Source: Microcoleus sp. FACHB-68 (GTDB taxonomy: Bacteria; Cyanobacteriota; Cyanobacteriia; Cyanobacteriales; Oscillatoriaceae). Taken from it: a stretch of 64,000 nt of DNA. How positions within the stretch are numbered: position 1 is the stretch's first letter; each line of letters begins with the position of its first letter. Shown one piece after another: positions 16,561-26,299 of this stretch. The notes below the pieces were generated by a model. The model was given only the letters and a program-made list of their open reading frames with translations, was not told the DNA's origin and did no database searches. A program made the translations under genes and the position numbers. Location: assembly GCF_014695715.1 (NCBI RefSeq), contig NZ_JACJOT010000013.1:62001-126000 (forward strand), given 5' to 3'.

Positions 16561-17322
16561 TTATTTCGTTCCTTGCAAAAGAACTGACCAAAGGTGGAAT
16601 GAACGCTGAGGTTTTTTGACAATTGAAAAGGCTGACTGGACTGCCGGCGAGGCGCTATCTAAAAGTGTTTCAAGTTGGGTGATCGCATCGGGTGGCGTCT
16701 GCTGCCGCGCCGTCCAGTCGGCAAAATCAATCGGTAAGTCCCATTGTGCAATCGCATTTAATGGCATTCCGATCTCTTCTCCTGCTGCCTGCCACTCGGA
16801 GATCATCCAGTCACGACTGTGAGACGGATCGCGCAGCAATTCAACTTGGTTAATAAAGGCTGCGAGTTCCGGTTCTTCGGGTGAAATGATATCTACTAAA
16901 AGAAACTGTCCCCCGGCTTTGAGGACTCGGCACATTTCAGTCATTGCCGGCATTAAACTAGGAAAATGATGAGCAACATACCGGCAGGTAACGATATCAA
17001 ATTGCTGATCTGCAAACGGAAGTGAGGATGCGATCGCTTCTTGGAAATTCACATTGGTAATATTTCGCGCATCGGCTTGCTGGGAGGCTTCTGCAAGCAT
17101 TCCCTGACTGATATCGACCCCGATAACTTCTCGGACGTGAGGTGCGAAGGCAAATGCAGTGTGGCCGGCTGCACATCCGACATCGAGAACCGTCATATCG
17201 GCTGCCGGTTTTGCGGCTTCTACCATCAGTTTAAGATCGTGTCCTTTCGCAAAAATTGGCGACGTGCTATAAGCGCCGGCAGCGCGATCAAACTGTTCTT
17301 TAATTTTGTCTTCCCGTTCCAT
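16561..17322 (-). CDS. Class I SAM-dependent methyltransferase (UbiE/type 11-like)
   Basis: 253 residues, ATG 17322 with AGGAAAA upstream. Motif I VLDVGCAAGHTAFAF begins near residue 41. The acidic end of beta-2 is VIGVDIS, and the post-I and IV regions are FDIVTCRYVAHHFP. KAGGQFLLVDIISPEEPE is typical of UbiE-like small-molecule methyltransferases. The final 80 residues vary between subfamilies, so the substrate is not determined. It is not a ubiquinone/menaquinone enzyme by any feature I can see. It stands alone. Confidence 0.85.
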   Translation of the reverse strand: MEREDKIKEQFDRAAGAYSTSPIFAKGHDLKLMVEAAKPAADMTVLDVGCAAGHTAFAFAPHVREVIGVDISQGMLAEASQQADARNITNVNFQEAIASSLPFADQQFDIVTCRYVAHHFPSLMPAMTEMCRVLKAGGQFLLVDIISPEEPELAAFINQVELLRDPSHSRDWMISEWQAAGEEIGMPLNAIAQWDLPIDFADWTARQQTPPDAITQLETLLDSASPAVQSAFSIVKKPQRSFHLWSVLLQGTK

Positions 17323-17553
17323 TGTGGTTTTCCTCGCTTTGGTTGATTAATCTCTCATTTACGAACATTTTTACTTGATGCTGGTGAATTTAGCAAACGA
17401 CTCGCTCTTATCTCATACCGGCTCACTTCCTCTAAATCAAACCCATCCTAAATTATTGATCCAGCCTAAAAATTTATTAGGGTTTTTCAACCTGAAATGA
17501 TATTAGCTAAGACAAAATTGCTTCAGGTAACAACAATAAATTTACTTTTATTT

Positions 17554-18600
17554 TTAGCGCCCAAACTGTTGTAAAATAATTTTTTTTGAATTTTGGGCTT
17601 TTTGAAAGTTGGGATTAATTTGCAGCGCCTTCTCTATAGACTCAAGGGCTTCTTTATTTCGTCCCTGCAAATATAGCGCAGCTCCTCTGTTATTCCACGC
17701 ATCAGCCAAGTCAGGCTTAAATTGAATGGCCTTGTCATAAGAAGCAACCGCATCATCGTAGCGTTTCAACTCATCTAGCGCAAAGCCTCGGTTATTCCAA
17801 GCCTCAGCATAATCAGGCTTAATTTTAATTGCCTTATCATAAGAAGCAACCGCATCATCGTAGCGTTTCAACTCATCTAGCACAAAGCCTCGGTTATACC
17901 AAGCCTCAGCCAAGTCAGGCTTAATTTTAATTGCCTTATCATAAGAAGTAACCGCTTCTTCGTAGCGTTTCAATTCACTTAGCGTAATGCCTCGATTATG
18001 CCAAGCATCAGGATCATTTGGCTTAAATTGAATGGCCTTGTCATAAGAAGCAACCGCTTCTTCATAGCGTTTTAAGTACCTTAAGGCAATGCCTTGATTA
18101 TACCAAGCATCAGCAAAGTTAGGCTTAAATTGAATGGCCTTATCATAAGAAGCAACCGCTTCTTCGTAGTCTTTTAACTCATCTAGCGCAATGCCTCGAT
18201 TATGCCAAGCATCAGGATCATTTGGATTAAATTGAATGGCCTTATCATAAGAAGCAACTGCTTCTTCGTAGCGTTTCAAGTACCTTAGCGCAATACCTCG
18301 GTTATTCCAAGCATCAGGATCATTTGGCTTAAATTGAATTGTCTTGTCATAAGAAGCAACTGCTTCTTCGTAGCGTTTTAACTTACTTAGCGCATTACCT
18401 CGATTATACCAAACAGCAGCCAAGTCAGGCTTAATTTGAATGGCCTTATCATAAGAGGCAACCGCATCATCGTAGCGTTTTAACCTATCTAATGTAATGC
18501 CTCGGTTATTCCAACCTTCAGCCAAGTCAGACTTAAATTGAATTGCCTTGACAGATAAAATGAAAAGGATGCAGATAAGGAGCCAATATCGAGATTTCAT
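17554..18600 (-). CDS. TPR-repeat protein with N-terminal signal/anchor
   Basis: 348 residues. Residues about 5-20 are hydrophobic (WLLICILFILSV), so the protein is exported or anchored. The rest is an unbroken run of about nine to ten 34-residue tetratricopeptide repeats of the type AWNNRGIAL-LKRYEEAVASYDKAIQFKPN. Each repeat is 102 bases, and several are nearly identical in DNA, which points to recent unit duplication or gene conversion. The last repeat (LYLQGRNKEALESIEKALQINPN) is the most diverged. TPR solenoids bind protein partners, and nothing here identifies the partner. It stands alone. Confidence 0.92.
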   Translation of the reverse strand: MKSRYWLLICILFILSVKAIQFKSDLAEGWNNRGITLDRLKRYDDAVASYDKAIQIKPDLAAVWYNRGNALSKLKRYEEAVASYDKTIQFKPNDPDAWNNRGIALRYLKRYEEAVASYDKAIQFNPNDPDAWHNRGIALDELKDYEEAVASYDKAIQFKPNFADAWYNQGIALRYLKRYEEAVASYDKAIQFKPNDPDAWHNRGITLSELKRYEEAVTSYDKAIKIKPDLAEAWYNRGFVLDELKRYDDAVASYDKAIKIKPDYAEAWNNRGFALDELKRYDDAVASYDKAIQFKPDLADAWNNRGAALYLQGRNKEALESIEKALQINPNFQKAQNSKKIILQQFGR

Positions 18601-18793
18601 AGTGCGCCTAAAAATATTTAAGGGTTAAGGCTGAGAGGAACCTTTGACATATCCTTCTCACCTAGCATACCCACCAATTAAAGACGGATCACTATTTTCC
18701 AGAAATCTTCAGGCGAAAGTTTACAGATTTTAGATTCTCATTCTCCAACTGCCGGCAAATAAACTTGGTGTGAAAAATCTAAAATCGCAGTGT

Positions 18794-19633
18794 TTACTCT
18801 TGATTCTCTAATCCCTCATTAAAACTCGGCCAAATCTGATCACAGAAAAACAGCGTTCCCGATGTGACGCAGAGGGGAACCGCCAAAAGATTGAATAAGG
18901 GAATACTGATTAATCCTAAACAAACAAGGGCAAAACTCGCAGAAGCCGGCAAACTGCGACGAATGATTCCCAACTTATCTTTAAAACTCAAGCGTCTGCG
19001 TTCTAAAGGCGCATCTAGAAAATCTAAACAGACAAGTGTTGCCGCTAATACAATGCCGCCGACACTTGCAATTGCTGTGCCAAATCCCGGTAAAAAATTC
19101 AGCAGCAACAAGGGCAAACCTATCTGAATTAAAAGCAGTAATTTATTTAATTCAAACATTAGCGCCCGCCCAATATCGCGAGGGATGGCAGCCACTCCGC
19201 CCTCTGCTTTCGGCAGCTTACCTGTGCGTGACAATTCCAACTGTTCGGAAAGTTGCCCATACCAAGGTGAACCGAGAATAACGCCAAATTGCACCAGTAA
19301 AAAGCCGATGGCAACGAGTAGGAGTGCGACTAACAGAAAGCGCAGCAACCAACCTAACCCAGTGTCTAGAAAATCCAGCACGGATAACCAAGCCGGTAAG
19401 CCGGCAATTAAGGCATCTGTACGGGCATCTAGGTTTGCAACTAAGCCATCAATTCCATTTAATCCTGGCAAAAGTAATCCGACATACAAACCAATGCCGG
19501 CGACAATATTGACTAAAATGGGAACCAGCACATAGCCCCAAAGACGCGGGGTGCGACTTAAGAAGACAAGCGCTCGAAACGGATAAGTAGCCCCCGATAC
19601 AAATCCCACTGGGGCGTGAATTATATTAGACAT
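18794..19633 (-). CDS. EI24/CysZ-like membrane protein
   Basis: 279 residues with four or more membrane segments (about 33-55, 95-120, 165-205 and 230-265). The opening GATYPFRALVFLSRTPRLWGYVLVPILVN, the internal YGQLSEQLE and the end NLLAVPLCVTSGTLFF follow the EI24 (etoposide-induced 2.4/CysZ) pattern. CysZ in enterobacteria takes up sulfate; transfer of that role to this protein is not justified by sequence alone. Single gene. Confidence 0.78.
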   Translation of the reverse strand: MSNIIHAPVGFVSGATYPFRALVFLSRTPRLWGYVLVPILVNIVAGIGLYVGLLLPGLNGIDGLVANLDARTDALIAGLPAWLSVLDFLDTGLGWLLRFLLVALLLVAIGFLLVQFGVILGSPWYGQLSEQLELSRTGKLPKAEGGVAAIPRDIGRALMFELNKLLLLIQIGLPLLLLNFLPGFGTAIASVGGIVLAATLVCLDFLDAPLERRRLSFKDKLGIIRRSLPASASFALVCLGLISIPLFNLLAVPLCVTSGTLFFCDQIWPSFNEGLENQE

Positions 19634-19909
19634 TTTTTTTGCTCTGGCTATTTTAGGATCTTGTAACCCTAGATTTATATTTTTTTATATTTTAACTTCA
19701 CTCAGTCGCGGGAACGAGAAGATGCCTCGGCTGTAACTAGAAGCTTACTATTTTATAACAAATAACCTTATATTTTAATTTGTAGGGACTTTAAATTAGG
19801 AAAGCTTGACATAAAAAATATCAACTCCCTAACTTTCAAAATAAATTTATTGAGCGGGGAATAGAGAACTTCTAATCCCCTAATCCCCTAATTTTGGCCT
19901 TAATTGCCC

Positions 19910-20866
19910 TTAAGCATTCTCACCTTTACTGACAGATCCTTTACCGAAGAATTTCGGAGGTTCTGCCATTGTATAAACTTGAGTTTCTGACTCAATCGCC
20001 CGCCGCAAATGAGCCGGCACCTGCAAAATTCCCAGCAGGGTCGTGCCGTCAAACATCCGCAACCCGCCAGTGGTGTGCTCAGCTAAAATTTCGTCAATTT
20101 TAACCGGCTCAGGACGGGTATTAATCGGCGAGGCAGAAGCTAGCGCAAAACCCCAAGGAGATCCATAGGTGGGGATGTAGCTGGTGTAAGATTTCACGTT
20201 GGGGAAAACCGAGTTGAGAGTTCGCACAATTCGGGCGTGAAGCTTCATTTCAGACGGAGAAACCGGCCCTGCTTGCACCACAAAAAACCCGGTTGGTGAG
20301 AGCACGCGCTGGACTTTCTCGAAATATTCCTTCGTAAATAGCTGGAAAGATGGCCCAGATTCGATGGGATCGGAGAGATCGGAAATGACCACATCCCATT
20401 GCTCATCGGTGGTATCTAAGAAATGCAAAGCGTCACCGATGACAACTTCGGTACGAGGATCGTCAAAAGCATTTTGGTGCATTTCCGGCAAATGCTGGCG
20501 GCAAGCTTCCACCACTTCGCCATCAATGTCAATCATGGCGACTTTCTCAACGCTTTTCCAGCGCAGCACTTCCCGCACTGTTGCGCCTTCACCGCCGCCG
20601 AGGACGAGCACTTTCTTGGGTTCCCCCTGAAATATCATAGCGGGGTGTACGAGTGGCTCGTGGTAGAGAAACTCGTCGCCGGTGCATGATTGCCATTTGC
20701 CGTCGAGTACCAATCCTTTGCCGTAAGCGCCGGTTTCCACGACGTACATTTCCTGAAAATCAGTTTTTTTGTAGGCGAGGACTCGCGTTACACCGTGAAC
20801 ATAAATGTCCCAAGGCGTAATGTACTCGCTGATCCAAATATCGGCACGAAGCTCACTGCCGGCCAT
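19910..20866 (-). CDS. speE: Polyamine aminopropyltransferase (spermidine synthase-like)
   Basis: Transfers aminopropyl groups from decarboxylated SAM to a diamine. The start at ATG 20866 (MAGSELRADIWISEYITPWD) is fixed by the SD AGGAGAG nine bases upstream; the frame is open to 20947 without a matching SD. Motifs: VLVLGGGEGATVREVLRW (nucleotide binding), AMIDIDGEVVEACRQHLPE, and the catalytic-loop DVVISDLSDPIE. 318 residues. The N-terminus is of the cyanobacterial type (ISEYITPWDIYVHGVTRVL). Product specificity (spermidine, thermospermine or other) cannot be told from sequence. Confidence 0.9.
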   Translation of the reverse strand: MAGSELRADIWISEYITPWDIYVHGVTRVLAYKKTDFQEMYVVETGAYGKGLVLDGKWQSCTGDEFLYHEPLVHPAMIFQGEPKKVLVLGGGEGATVREVLRWKSVEKVAMIDIDGEVVEACRQHLPEMHQNAFDDPRTEVVIGDALHFLDTTDEQWDVVISDLSDPIESGPSFQLFTKEYFEKVQRVLSPTGFFVVQAGPVSPSEMKLHARIVRTLNSVFPNVKSYTSYIPTYGSPWGFALASASPINTRPEPVKIDEILAEHTTGGLRMFDGTTLLGILQVPAHLRRAIESETQVYTMAEPPKFFGKGSVSKGENA

Positions 20867-21312
20867 GCAGTCTCTCTCCTCTTCTTGAATTGCACAGACA
20901 GTAAGAAATACCACATAACGGGGTGTTGTTGCTAGTCCACAGGACACGAATAAGCAAGATGAGACTGAAACGGTAAAGGGTGTAAGAAAAAATTGTTCAC
21001 CACTGGCAGCTAACAGGTGAGCATTTTCAGGAGTAGAGAGCTAAATTATTAGCAATCTTGCTCTTTTTTTCTGGGCTTCACTCAGGATAAACCTTGAGCT
21101 TTTTCGCTTTTGTAAGAGGTGTTTTTAACTAAACGCCATTGAATGAGAGGTTAATTCTTTGCAGCTTTGCAAGAGGTAGAATAACTAGGGTACAACTATA
21201 GGAAGGTTGGCTAAAGGAAAAAGAGGGAAGGGTGAAACAAAATACTCTCTGTTGACTTCTCCCTGTAGGGAAATCGCCGGCACACACAAGCTAAGAGCAC
21301 GAAACACCAGCA
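20867..21312. other. Divergent intergenic region between speE-like gene and adenylate cyclase
   Basis: 446 bases with no gene or repeat of note. It should contain both promoters. A possible -10-like ACTATAGG lies near 21196 upstream of the cyclase. Confidence 0.5.
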
Positions 21313-22638
21313 ATGAAACAAAAATTTGTGGGGAAGACGTGGCTAGAGGCACGCGTTAGAAACATACTGACGCCTCTGCTTTGGACTCAATCTGTGTCTA
21401 AAGCCGGTGATTACGGAACGTGGCGGCACAGCTTTATGCAAAGCCGGCTGCGTCTGGGATTGTGGATTGCCTTCACCTCTTTCTTGACATTTACCGGCCT
21501 TGAGGTAAGAAATTATTTCTTTAAACAAGACCAGTTTAAGTTTACTTGGGTGGTGACGCAAATTAGTGTTGAATTGAGTCTGCTGCTATGTTTCGCATTG
21601 CTGCGATCACCACTGGGTAAAAAGTATCCAGGTTTAGCGTTCCTAATTTTCTCTTGGTCTGTCACACTTAGCCCACAAATTAGAGGGACATTGAGCGGGG
21701 TTTTAGAGCCTTCTATTCTTGTGTGGCCTTTAATGTTTTTTGGTCAAGCAACGCTGATGCCGGTACATTGGCGTTTGCACTTGATCTCTCAATTAGGAGT
21801 ATTTATTTACTGTGTTGGCACCACAGCAGCGCTGAATTTACAGGTCAAAATGCCGGGATCTTGGATGACGCCGGCAGTCTTATATTTGTATATTTTTTGG
21901 ATCTGTTTTATTTGCAATCTTTCAGTATATTTATATGAGCGCGTCCAGCGAGCAGAATTTAACGCTCGCCAAGAATTAGAACTTGCATACATGGAACTGA
22001 AAGCAGAACAGGAACGCTCAGAACGTCTGTTGCTTAATGTTTTGCCAGAGTCTATTGCCATTCGGTTGAAGCAAGATCACCAAACGATTGCCGAAAGTTT
22101 TACAGATGTCACAGTTTTATTTGCAGATATCGTGGGTTTTACAGAGCTTTCCTCACAAATTTCACCCCCCGAATTAGTGGAGTTCCTTAACCAAATCTTT
22201 TCGGCATTTGACCACCTAGCGGAGGATCATGGGTTAGAGAAAATTAAAACCATTGGGGACGCTTACATGGTTGTTGCCGGCCTGCCGGTGCCTCGAAAAG
22301 ATCATGCCCACGCGATTGCTAATATGGCCCTAGATATGCAACAAGCATTAACCCAATTTAACGCTCGGATGGGGCAATCCTGTCGAATTCGTATTGGCAT
22401 TAGCAGCGGCCCTGTGGTTGCGGGGGTAATTGGGATCAAAAAGTTTATTTATGACTTGTGGGGAGATACGGTAAACATGGCAAGTCGTATGGAATCTCAA
22501 GGAATTGCCGGCAGCATTCAAGTCACCCGCTCGACTTACGAATGTTTGAAAGATCGGTATCAGTTTGAAGAGCGGGGAATCATCAATGTTAAAGGTAAAG
22601 GCGAGATGACGACTTATTTTCTCATTGCAAAAAAATGA
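21313..22638 (+). CDS. Membrane-bound class III adenylate cyclase
   Basis: 441 residues. The N-terminal half carries about six membrane helices (from residue 50 to about 210), then a short coiled coil (ELAYMELKAEQERSERLL) and the cyclase domain. Both metal-binding aspartates are seen (FADIVGFTELSS and IKTIGDAYMVV). Substrate-selecting residues are Lys in EKIKTIGDAY and Asp in DLWGDTVNMASRME, the adenylate pattern; guanylate cyclases have Glu and Cys there. It makes cAMP. The six-helix sensor has no recognisable input motif. Single gene with its own spacer on both sides. Confidence 0.93.
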   Translation: MKQKFVGKTWLEARVRNILTPLLWTQSVSKAGDYGTWRHSFMQSRLRLGLWIAFTSFLTFTGLEVRNYFFKQDQFKFTWVVTQISVELSLLLCFALLRSPLGKKYPGLAFLIFSWSVTLSPQIRGTLSGVLEPSILVWPLMFFGQATLMPVHWRLHLISQLGVFIYCVGTTAALNLQVKMPGSWMTPAVLYLYIFWICFICNLSVYLYERVQRAEFNARQELELAYMELKAEQERSERLLLNVLPESIAIRLKQDHQTIAESFTDVTVLFADIVGFTELSSQISPPELVEFLNQIFSAFDHLAEDHGLEKIKTIGDAYMVVAGLPVPRKDHAHAIANMALDMQQALTQFNARMGQSCRIRIGISSGPVVAGVIGIKKFIYDLWGDTVNMASRMESQGIAGSIQVTRSTYECLKDRYQFEERGIINVKGKGEMTTYFLIAKK

Positions 22639-22934
22639 AAAACTTAATTTCTTGCTTTTTTTTAGAGGTAATCAATTTTGTTAAATTAGAATTAACTAAA
22701 ATTTTTTATTTAAACTTTATTTTTAAGTAAAAATTGTGGTATTAATTATACAAGATAGATTTTTGCTAATTCAAATTTTAAGATTACTTTTTTATTTTTA
22801 AATAATATCATAAAAATTAACTTTAAAAAAATAAAGTTTATTTAAAAATTGCATTCTAAGTAATTTGAACCCAGAAAAACAAAATTTCGATGTTCATATC
22901 AATCGTTTCAAAATCTACTATCTAAAATCTACTA
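22639..22934. other. Extremely AT-rich spacer
   Basis: 296 bases of nearly pure A/T with runs such as TTTTTATTTTTAAAT and ATTTAAACTTTATTTTTAAG. No hairpin strong enough to call. It contrasts sharply with the flanking genes, which are about half GC. Confidence 0.7.
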
Positions 22935-23972
22935 ATGCAATACAAGCAACTTGGTCAAAGCGACTTATCAATTTCTGAAATTTGCCTCGGCACAATGACT
23001 TATGGGCAACAAAGCACAATTGAGGAAGCCCATCAGCAGCTTGATTATGCGGTTGCCTGTGGGGTGAATTTTATTGATGCCGCTGAAATGTATCCAGTGC
23101 CGGCACGACAAGAAACGCAGGGACTCACTGAAGAATATATTGGGCAGTGGTTAACAAAACAGGAACGGGATCGGTTAATTATCGCCACAAAAATTGCCGG
23201 CCCTACCCGCAGTATGTCTTGGATTCGAGGAAAAAATAGGGCAATTAACCGGCGCAATGTTGAGCAAGCAGTAAATGACAGCCTGAAACGACTGCAAACC
23301 GATTATATTGATTTATACCAAATTCACTGGCCAGACCGCTATGTTCCCTTGTTTGGTCAAACAGTTTATGAACCCAATTTAGAACGCGAAACTATACCCA
23401 TTGCCGAACAGCTTACGATTTTTGCGGACTTAATTAAAGCCGGCAAGATTCGCTATCTAGGTTTGAGCAATGAAACGCCTTGGGGCGTGTGTCAGTTCTG
23501 TCACTTATCCAAGCAGTTAGGATTGTCGCCGGTAGTTTCCATTCAGAACGCTTATAATTTGCTCAACCGCGTCTTTGAGGGTGCCTTAGCAGAAACCTGC
23601 CGGCGCGAAAATGTGGGATTACTCGCTTACAGTCCTCTAGGATTTGGCACACTCACCGGCAAGTACCAGCAAGCGTCACCAGCAAACGCACGGATGACTT
23701 TATTTTCCAACTTTAGCAGCCGGTATCTCAAACCAAATATAACTGAGGCTGTCGCAGCTTATGTAGAAATTGCCGGCAAATATCACTTGAGTCCGGCTAA
23801 AATGGCATTGGCATTTGTCCGTTCGCGTTGGTTTGTCACCGGCACGATTATTGGGGCAACAACTCTTGAACAGTTGAAGGAAAATTTAGAAAGTGTTGAG
23901 GTGGTGCTAAATCAGGAAATTCTGGCGGATTTGGAGGCGGTACACGCTCGATATCCAAATCCAGCACCTTGA
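22935..23972 (+). CDS. Aldo/keto reductase, Tas-like
   Basis: 345 residues, a TIM-barrel NAD(P)H oxidoreductase. The tetrad is readable: Asp in FIDAAEMYPVP, Tyr in the same phrase, Lys in IIATKIAGP, and His in YQIHWPDRY. The MYPVP and RYVPLFGQ phrases are typical of the Tas subgroup. The cofactor end is IIGATTLEQLKENLE. The physiological substrate is unknown. There is no SD before ATG 22935. It is followed by a degraded CACACAGA-type repeat near 24030. Confidence 0.92.
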   Translation: MQYKQLGQSDLSISEICLGTMTYGQQSTIEEAHQQLDYAVACGVNFIDAAEMYPVPARQETQGLTEEYIGQWLTKQERDRLIIATKIAGPTRSMSWIRGKNRAINRRNVEQAVNDSLKRLQTDYIDLYQIHWPDRYVPLFGQTVYEPNLERETIPIAEQLTIFADLIKAGKIRYLGLSNETPWGVCQFCHLSKQLGLSPVVSIQNAYNLLNRVFEGALAETCRRENVGLLAYSPLGFGTLTGKYQQASPANARMTLFSNFSSRYLKPNITEAVAAYVEIAGKYHLSPAKMALAFVRSRWFVTGTIIGATTLEQLKENLESVEVVLNQEILADLEAVHARYPNPAP

Positions 23973-24156
23973 TGAAAGGATTTTTCTCGGTTATTGGTTA
24001 AAACTTTTGAAAAATTTGATTTTTTAACCACAAATACACACAGAAGGAATAGGCAGATATTTCAGTAGTAAAAGTAAATACTTTGGATATAAGGGAGAGG
24101 TTGCAAAAATTCTTTGATTGAATAAAATCGGCTCTTTGCAAAACCCTCCCCTACGC

Positions 24157-25068
24157 TCAAAGTTGCTGTTTCAAATTGTCTGCTTTAGCTTTAGCTTCAA
24201 CTTCATCTATCGCGTTCATTTCCCGATCTTCCATTTCTAGCAACTCCTGTACTGATACAAATCGGTAGCCACGCTGTTTCAATTCAGCAATAATTGGCGG
24301 CAAAGCTTGCAATGTTCTTGTGCGGTTGCCTCCCCCATCATGCAATAGCACAATTCCACCCGGCTGGGCATTATCAAGTACCGCTTTTACTAATGATTGT
24401 GGCGAGGTACTTTCCAACCAGTCCAGAGGATCTACTGACCACATAACAACCGAATTCTTCTGGTTTCGTGCGTACTCGGCTAAGCCATTCTCCAGCCGGC
24501 CTGCCGGTGGGCGAAAAAGCTGGGTTTTTACCCCCGTCACCTGGAAAATGCGATTCGATGTATTGTCAATTTCTGCTGCTGCTGTCGCCCCATCCATCTG
24601 ATGGGTGTAATGATGCCAAGTGTGATTGCCAAGTGCGTGCCCTGCTGCAACAACTTGTTTAGCAATATCTGGATAGGTTTGTACGTGTTGCCCAATCATG
24701 AAGAAAGTAGCCTTCACGTCATATTCTTTTAAAATTCCTAACACTTTTGGCGTTTCTATCCACGGCCCATCATCAAAGGTGAGGGCAATGACTTTTTCTT
24801 TACTAGGCAGTTGGGAATGATAGATAATCTGTCCTTGAAATCTTGCCGGCGGTGAATAGATCAGGGGGGCTGGAGGACCCACGGTTCGTGCCCTGACTTC
24901 TGCTGGGGTTGGCTGTTTCTGCCCGGTGGATTGGATGGCTGCTAGGAGTGGATTTTGAGATAAAGCTTGCCGCCAAGGTAAGTGCATACCGATGCTGAAC
25001 AAGCCGGCGGCGGCAGCGAGTGCAAATAATGTTTGTTGCTGCCAGCCAATTGAGTCACGCTCTGCCAT
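24157..25068 (-). CDS. Polysaccharide deacetylase (NodB domain), membrane-anchored
   Basis: 303 residues. Residues about 12-28 form an N-terminal anchor or signal. The NodB domain (about 85-285) shows VIALTFDDGPW (metal-binding Asp pair), GNHTWHHYTH (HxxxH metal ligands), RPPAGR, and VLLHDGGGNRTRT near the C-terminus. Family members remove N- or O-acetyl groups from chitin-like polymers, peptidoglycan or exopolysaccharide outside the membrane. The polymer here is unknown. The last 25 residues are a charged tail. Single gene. Confidence 0.92.
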   Translation of the reverse strand: MAERDSIGWQQQTLFALAAAAGLFSIGMHLPWRQALSQNPLLAAIQSTGQKQPTPAEVRARTVGPPAPLIYSPPARFQGQIIYHSQLPSKEKVIALTFDDGPWIETPKVLGILKEYDVKATFFMIGQHVQTYPDIAKQVVAAGHALGNHTWHHYTHQMDGATAAAEIDNTSNRIFQVTGVKTQLFRPPAGRLENGLAEYARNQKNSVVMWSVDPLDWLESTSPQSLVKAVLDNAQPGGIVLLHDGGGNRTRTLQALPPIIAELKQRGYRFVSVQELLEMEDREMNAIDEVEAKAKADNLKQQL

Positions 25069-25562
25069 ATAATGTCTGCCTCACTCCTCACATCCAGGGT
25101 GGCGGGATTTTGGTAATTTAACCAAGCCAATTCTCTCGAATAGCTTAGAAATCCGGAAGGATATAACATAAAAAAACATAAACAAATTAACACAGTTGAA
25201 CACTCAGGCAAACAGATTCCGCATCCGCTGTTCGCAATAGCCAAGATTGCCAGACTTCTACCGGCATCCGGGTGAAACAGACAAGTGCGCTTACGCCACT
25301 CCTCAGTTATAGTGGGCGTGCAAGGGCTGCTCAACCAATCTGCCAGAGACACCAGGGACGGGGCCGGCTGTAACAGACCCTTTCAGCTAACAAACTGTTG
25401 CTGAGGCAGACAAAACTTAATGTGTTAAGGTACTATTTGTAAATTAGATTCAGTTGTAAGATTGTTTCTTGGCTGCGGAATCGCCATAGAATGTTTTCTT
25501 GTGTATCGGCAGGCATATCTCTGAAACTGAATCTCTACACTTTTTAATGTTGGAGCTATTCC
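25069..25562. other. Long 5' region of the RNA-binding protein gene
   Basis: 494 bases between divergent genes. The part near rbp (25390-25562) is AT-rich and probably a long untranslated leader, as is usual for cold-induced cyanobacterial rbp genes (family knowledge). No specific element called. Confidence 0.45.
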
Positions 25563-25892
25563 ATGTCGATCTATGTAGGTAACTTGTCCTACGAAGTAAC
25601 GCAAGAGGATCTCGTCTCTGTTTTTGCTGAGTACGGAACCGTCAAGCGGGTTAATCTGCCCACCGATCGTGAAACAGGTCGCCCACGCGGTTTTGGTTTT
25701 GTCGAAATGGAAACCGATGCTGAAGAAACAGCGGCAATAGAAGCTTTAGATGGCGCTGAGTGGATGGGTCGTGACCTCAAAGTAAACAAAGCCAAACCCC
25801 GTGAAGATGGAGGGGGCGGAGGTCGCGGCGGTGGAGGAAACCGAGGCGGCGGCGGCGGTTACGGCGGAAGATCCTCGCGAGACCGTTACTAA
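25563..25892 (+). CDS. rbp: Glycine-rich RNA-binding protein with one RRM
   Basis: 109 residues. The RRM spans residues 1-80, with RNP2 (IYVGNLSY) and RNP1 (RGFGFVEM) intact, followed by a Gly/Arg tail (residues about 84-109). GGAG lies six bases before ATG 25563. Cyanobacterial Rbp proteins with such tails are cold-inducible and bind RNA. The downstream S21 gene is the classic partner, here separated by about 120 bases holding a hairpin. The tail shows the [16 protein letters not shown] type of low complexity. No sign of damage. Confidence 0.95.
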   Translation: MSIYVGNLSYEVTQEDLVSVFAEYGTVKRVNLPTDRETGRPRGFGFVEMETDAEETAAIEALDGAEWMGRDLKVNKAKPREDGGGGGRGGGGNRGGGGGYGGRSSRDRY

Positions 25893-25910
25893 GGCAGCAA
25901 ATTTCATCAC

Positions 25911-25952
25911 TGACGTCTCCCCTTCGCTAAAAGGCGATAGGGGATGGTCGTC
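25911..25952 (+). promoter_or_regulatory. Hairpin between rbp and rpsU (probable attenuator/processing element)
   Basis: Nested arms: GACG...CGTC outside, TCCCC (25918-25922) with GGGGA (25940-25944) inside, and TCGC/GCGA at the centre. There is no U-tract, so it is more likely an mRNA stability or processing element setting the rbp:rpsU ratio than a full terminator. Confidence 0.55.
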
Positions 25953-26011
25953 ACTCGTGGTGAACAACTGACAACCGACCATTTAATCATTGTAGTAATC
26001 AAGGAGAAAGA

Positions 26012-26191
26012 ATGACCCAAGTTGTTCTCGGCGAAAATGAAGGAATTGACTCAGCTTTACGCCGGTTTAAACGCCAAGTTTCCAGAGACGGAATTTTGGC
26101 AGATGTCAAAAGTCGTCGGCATTTTGAAACGCCCATAGAAAAACGCAAGCGCAAAGCCGTTGCCGCTCGACGCAAGAGACGTTTCCGCTAA
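26012..26191 (+). CDS. rpsU: 30S ribosomal protein S21
   Basis: 59 residues, [20 protein letters not shown] to a basic end ([13 protein letters not shown]), the usual S21 form in cyanobacteria. The SD AAGGAGAAAG precedes ATG 26012. S21 binds the small subunit near the anti-SD. It lies downstream of rbp on the same strand, an association known in cyanobacteria. A hairpin terminator follows at 26260. Confidence 0.95.
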   Translation: MTQVVLGENEGIDSALRRFKRQVSRDGILADVKSRRHFETPIEKRKRKAVAARRKRRFR

Positions 26192-26259
26192 ATCAAGTCG
26201 CTCTGGGCGGAAACAGCACACTAGATTATTCCACTTTGTGCTAATTAAATCATAAAGTT

Positions 26260-26299
26260 AAGGCGGGCATTGCGATTAAGTAATGCCTGCTTTAATTTT
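26260..26299 (+). terminator. rpsU terminator
   Basis: Arms AAGGCGGGCATT (26260-26271) and AATGCCTGCTTT (26282-26293) pair with two G-U pairs, and AATTTTA follows. Confidence 0.7.
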
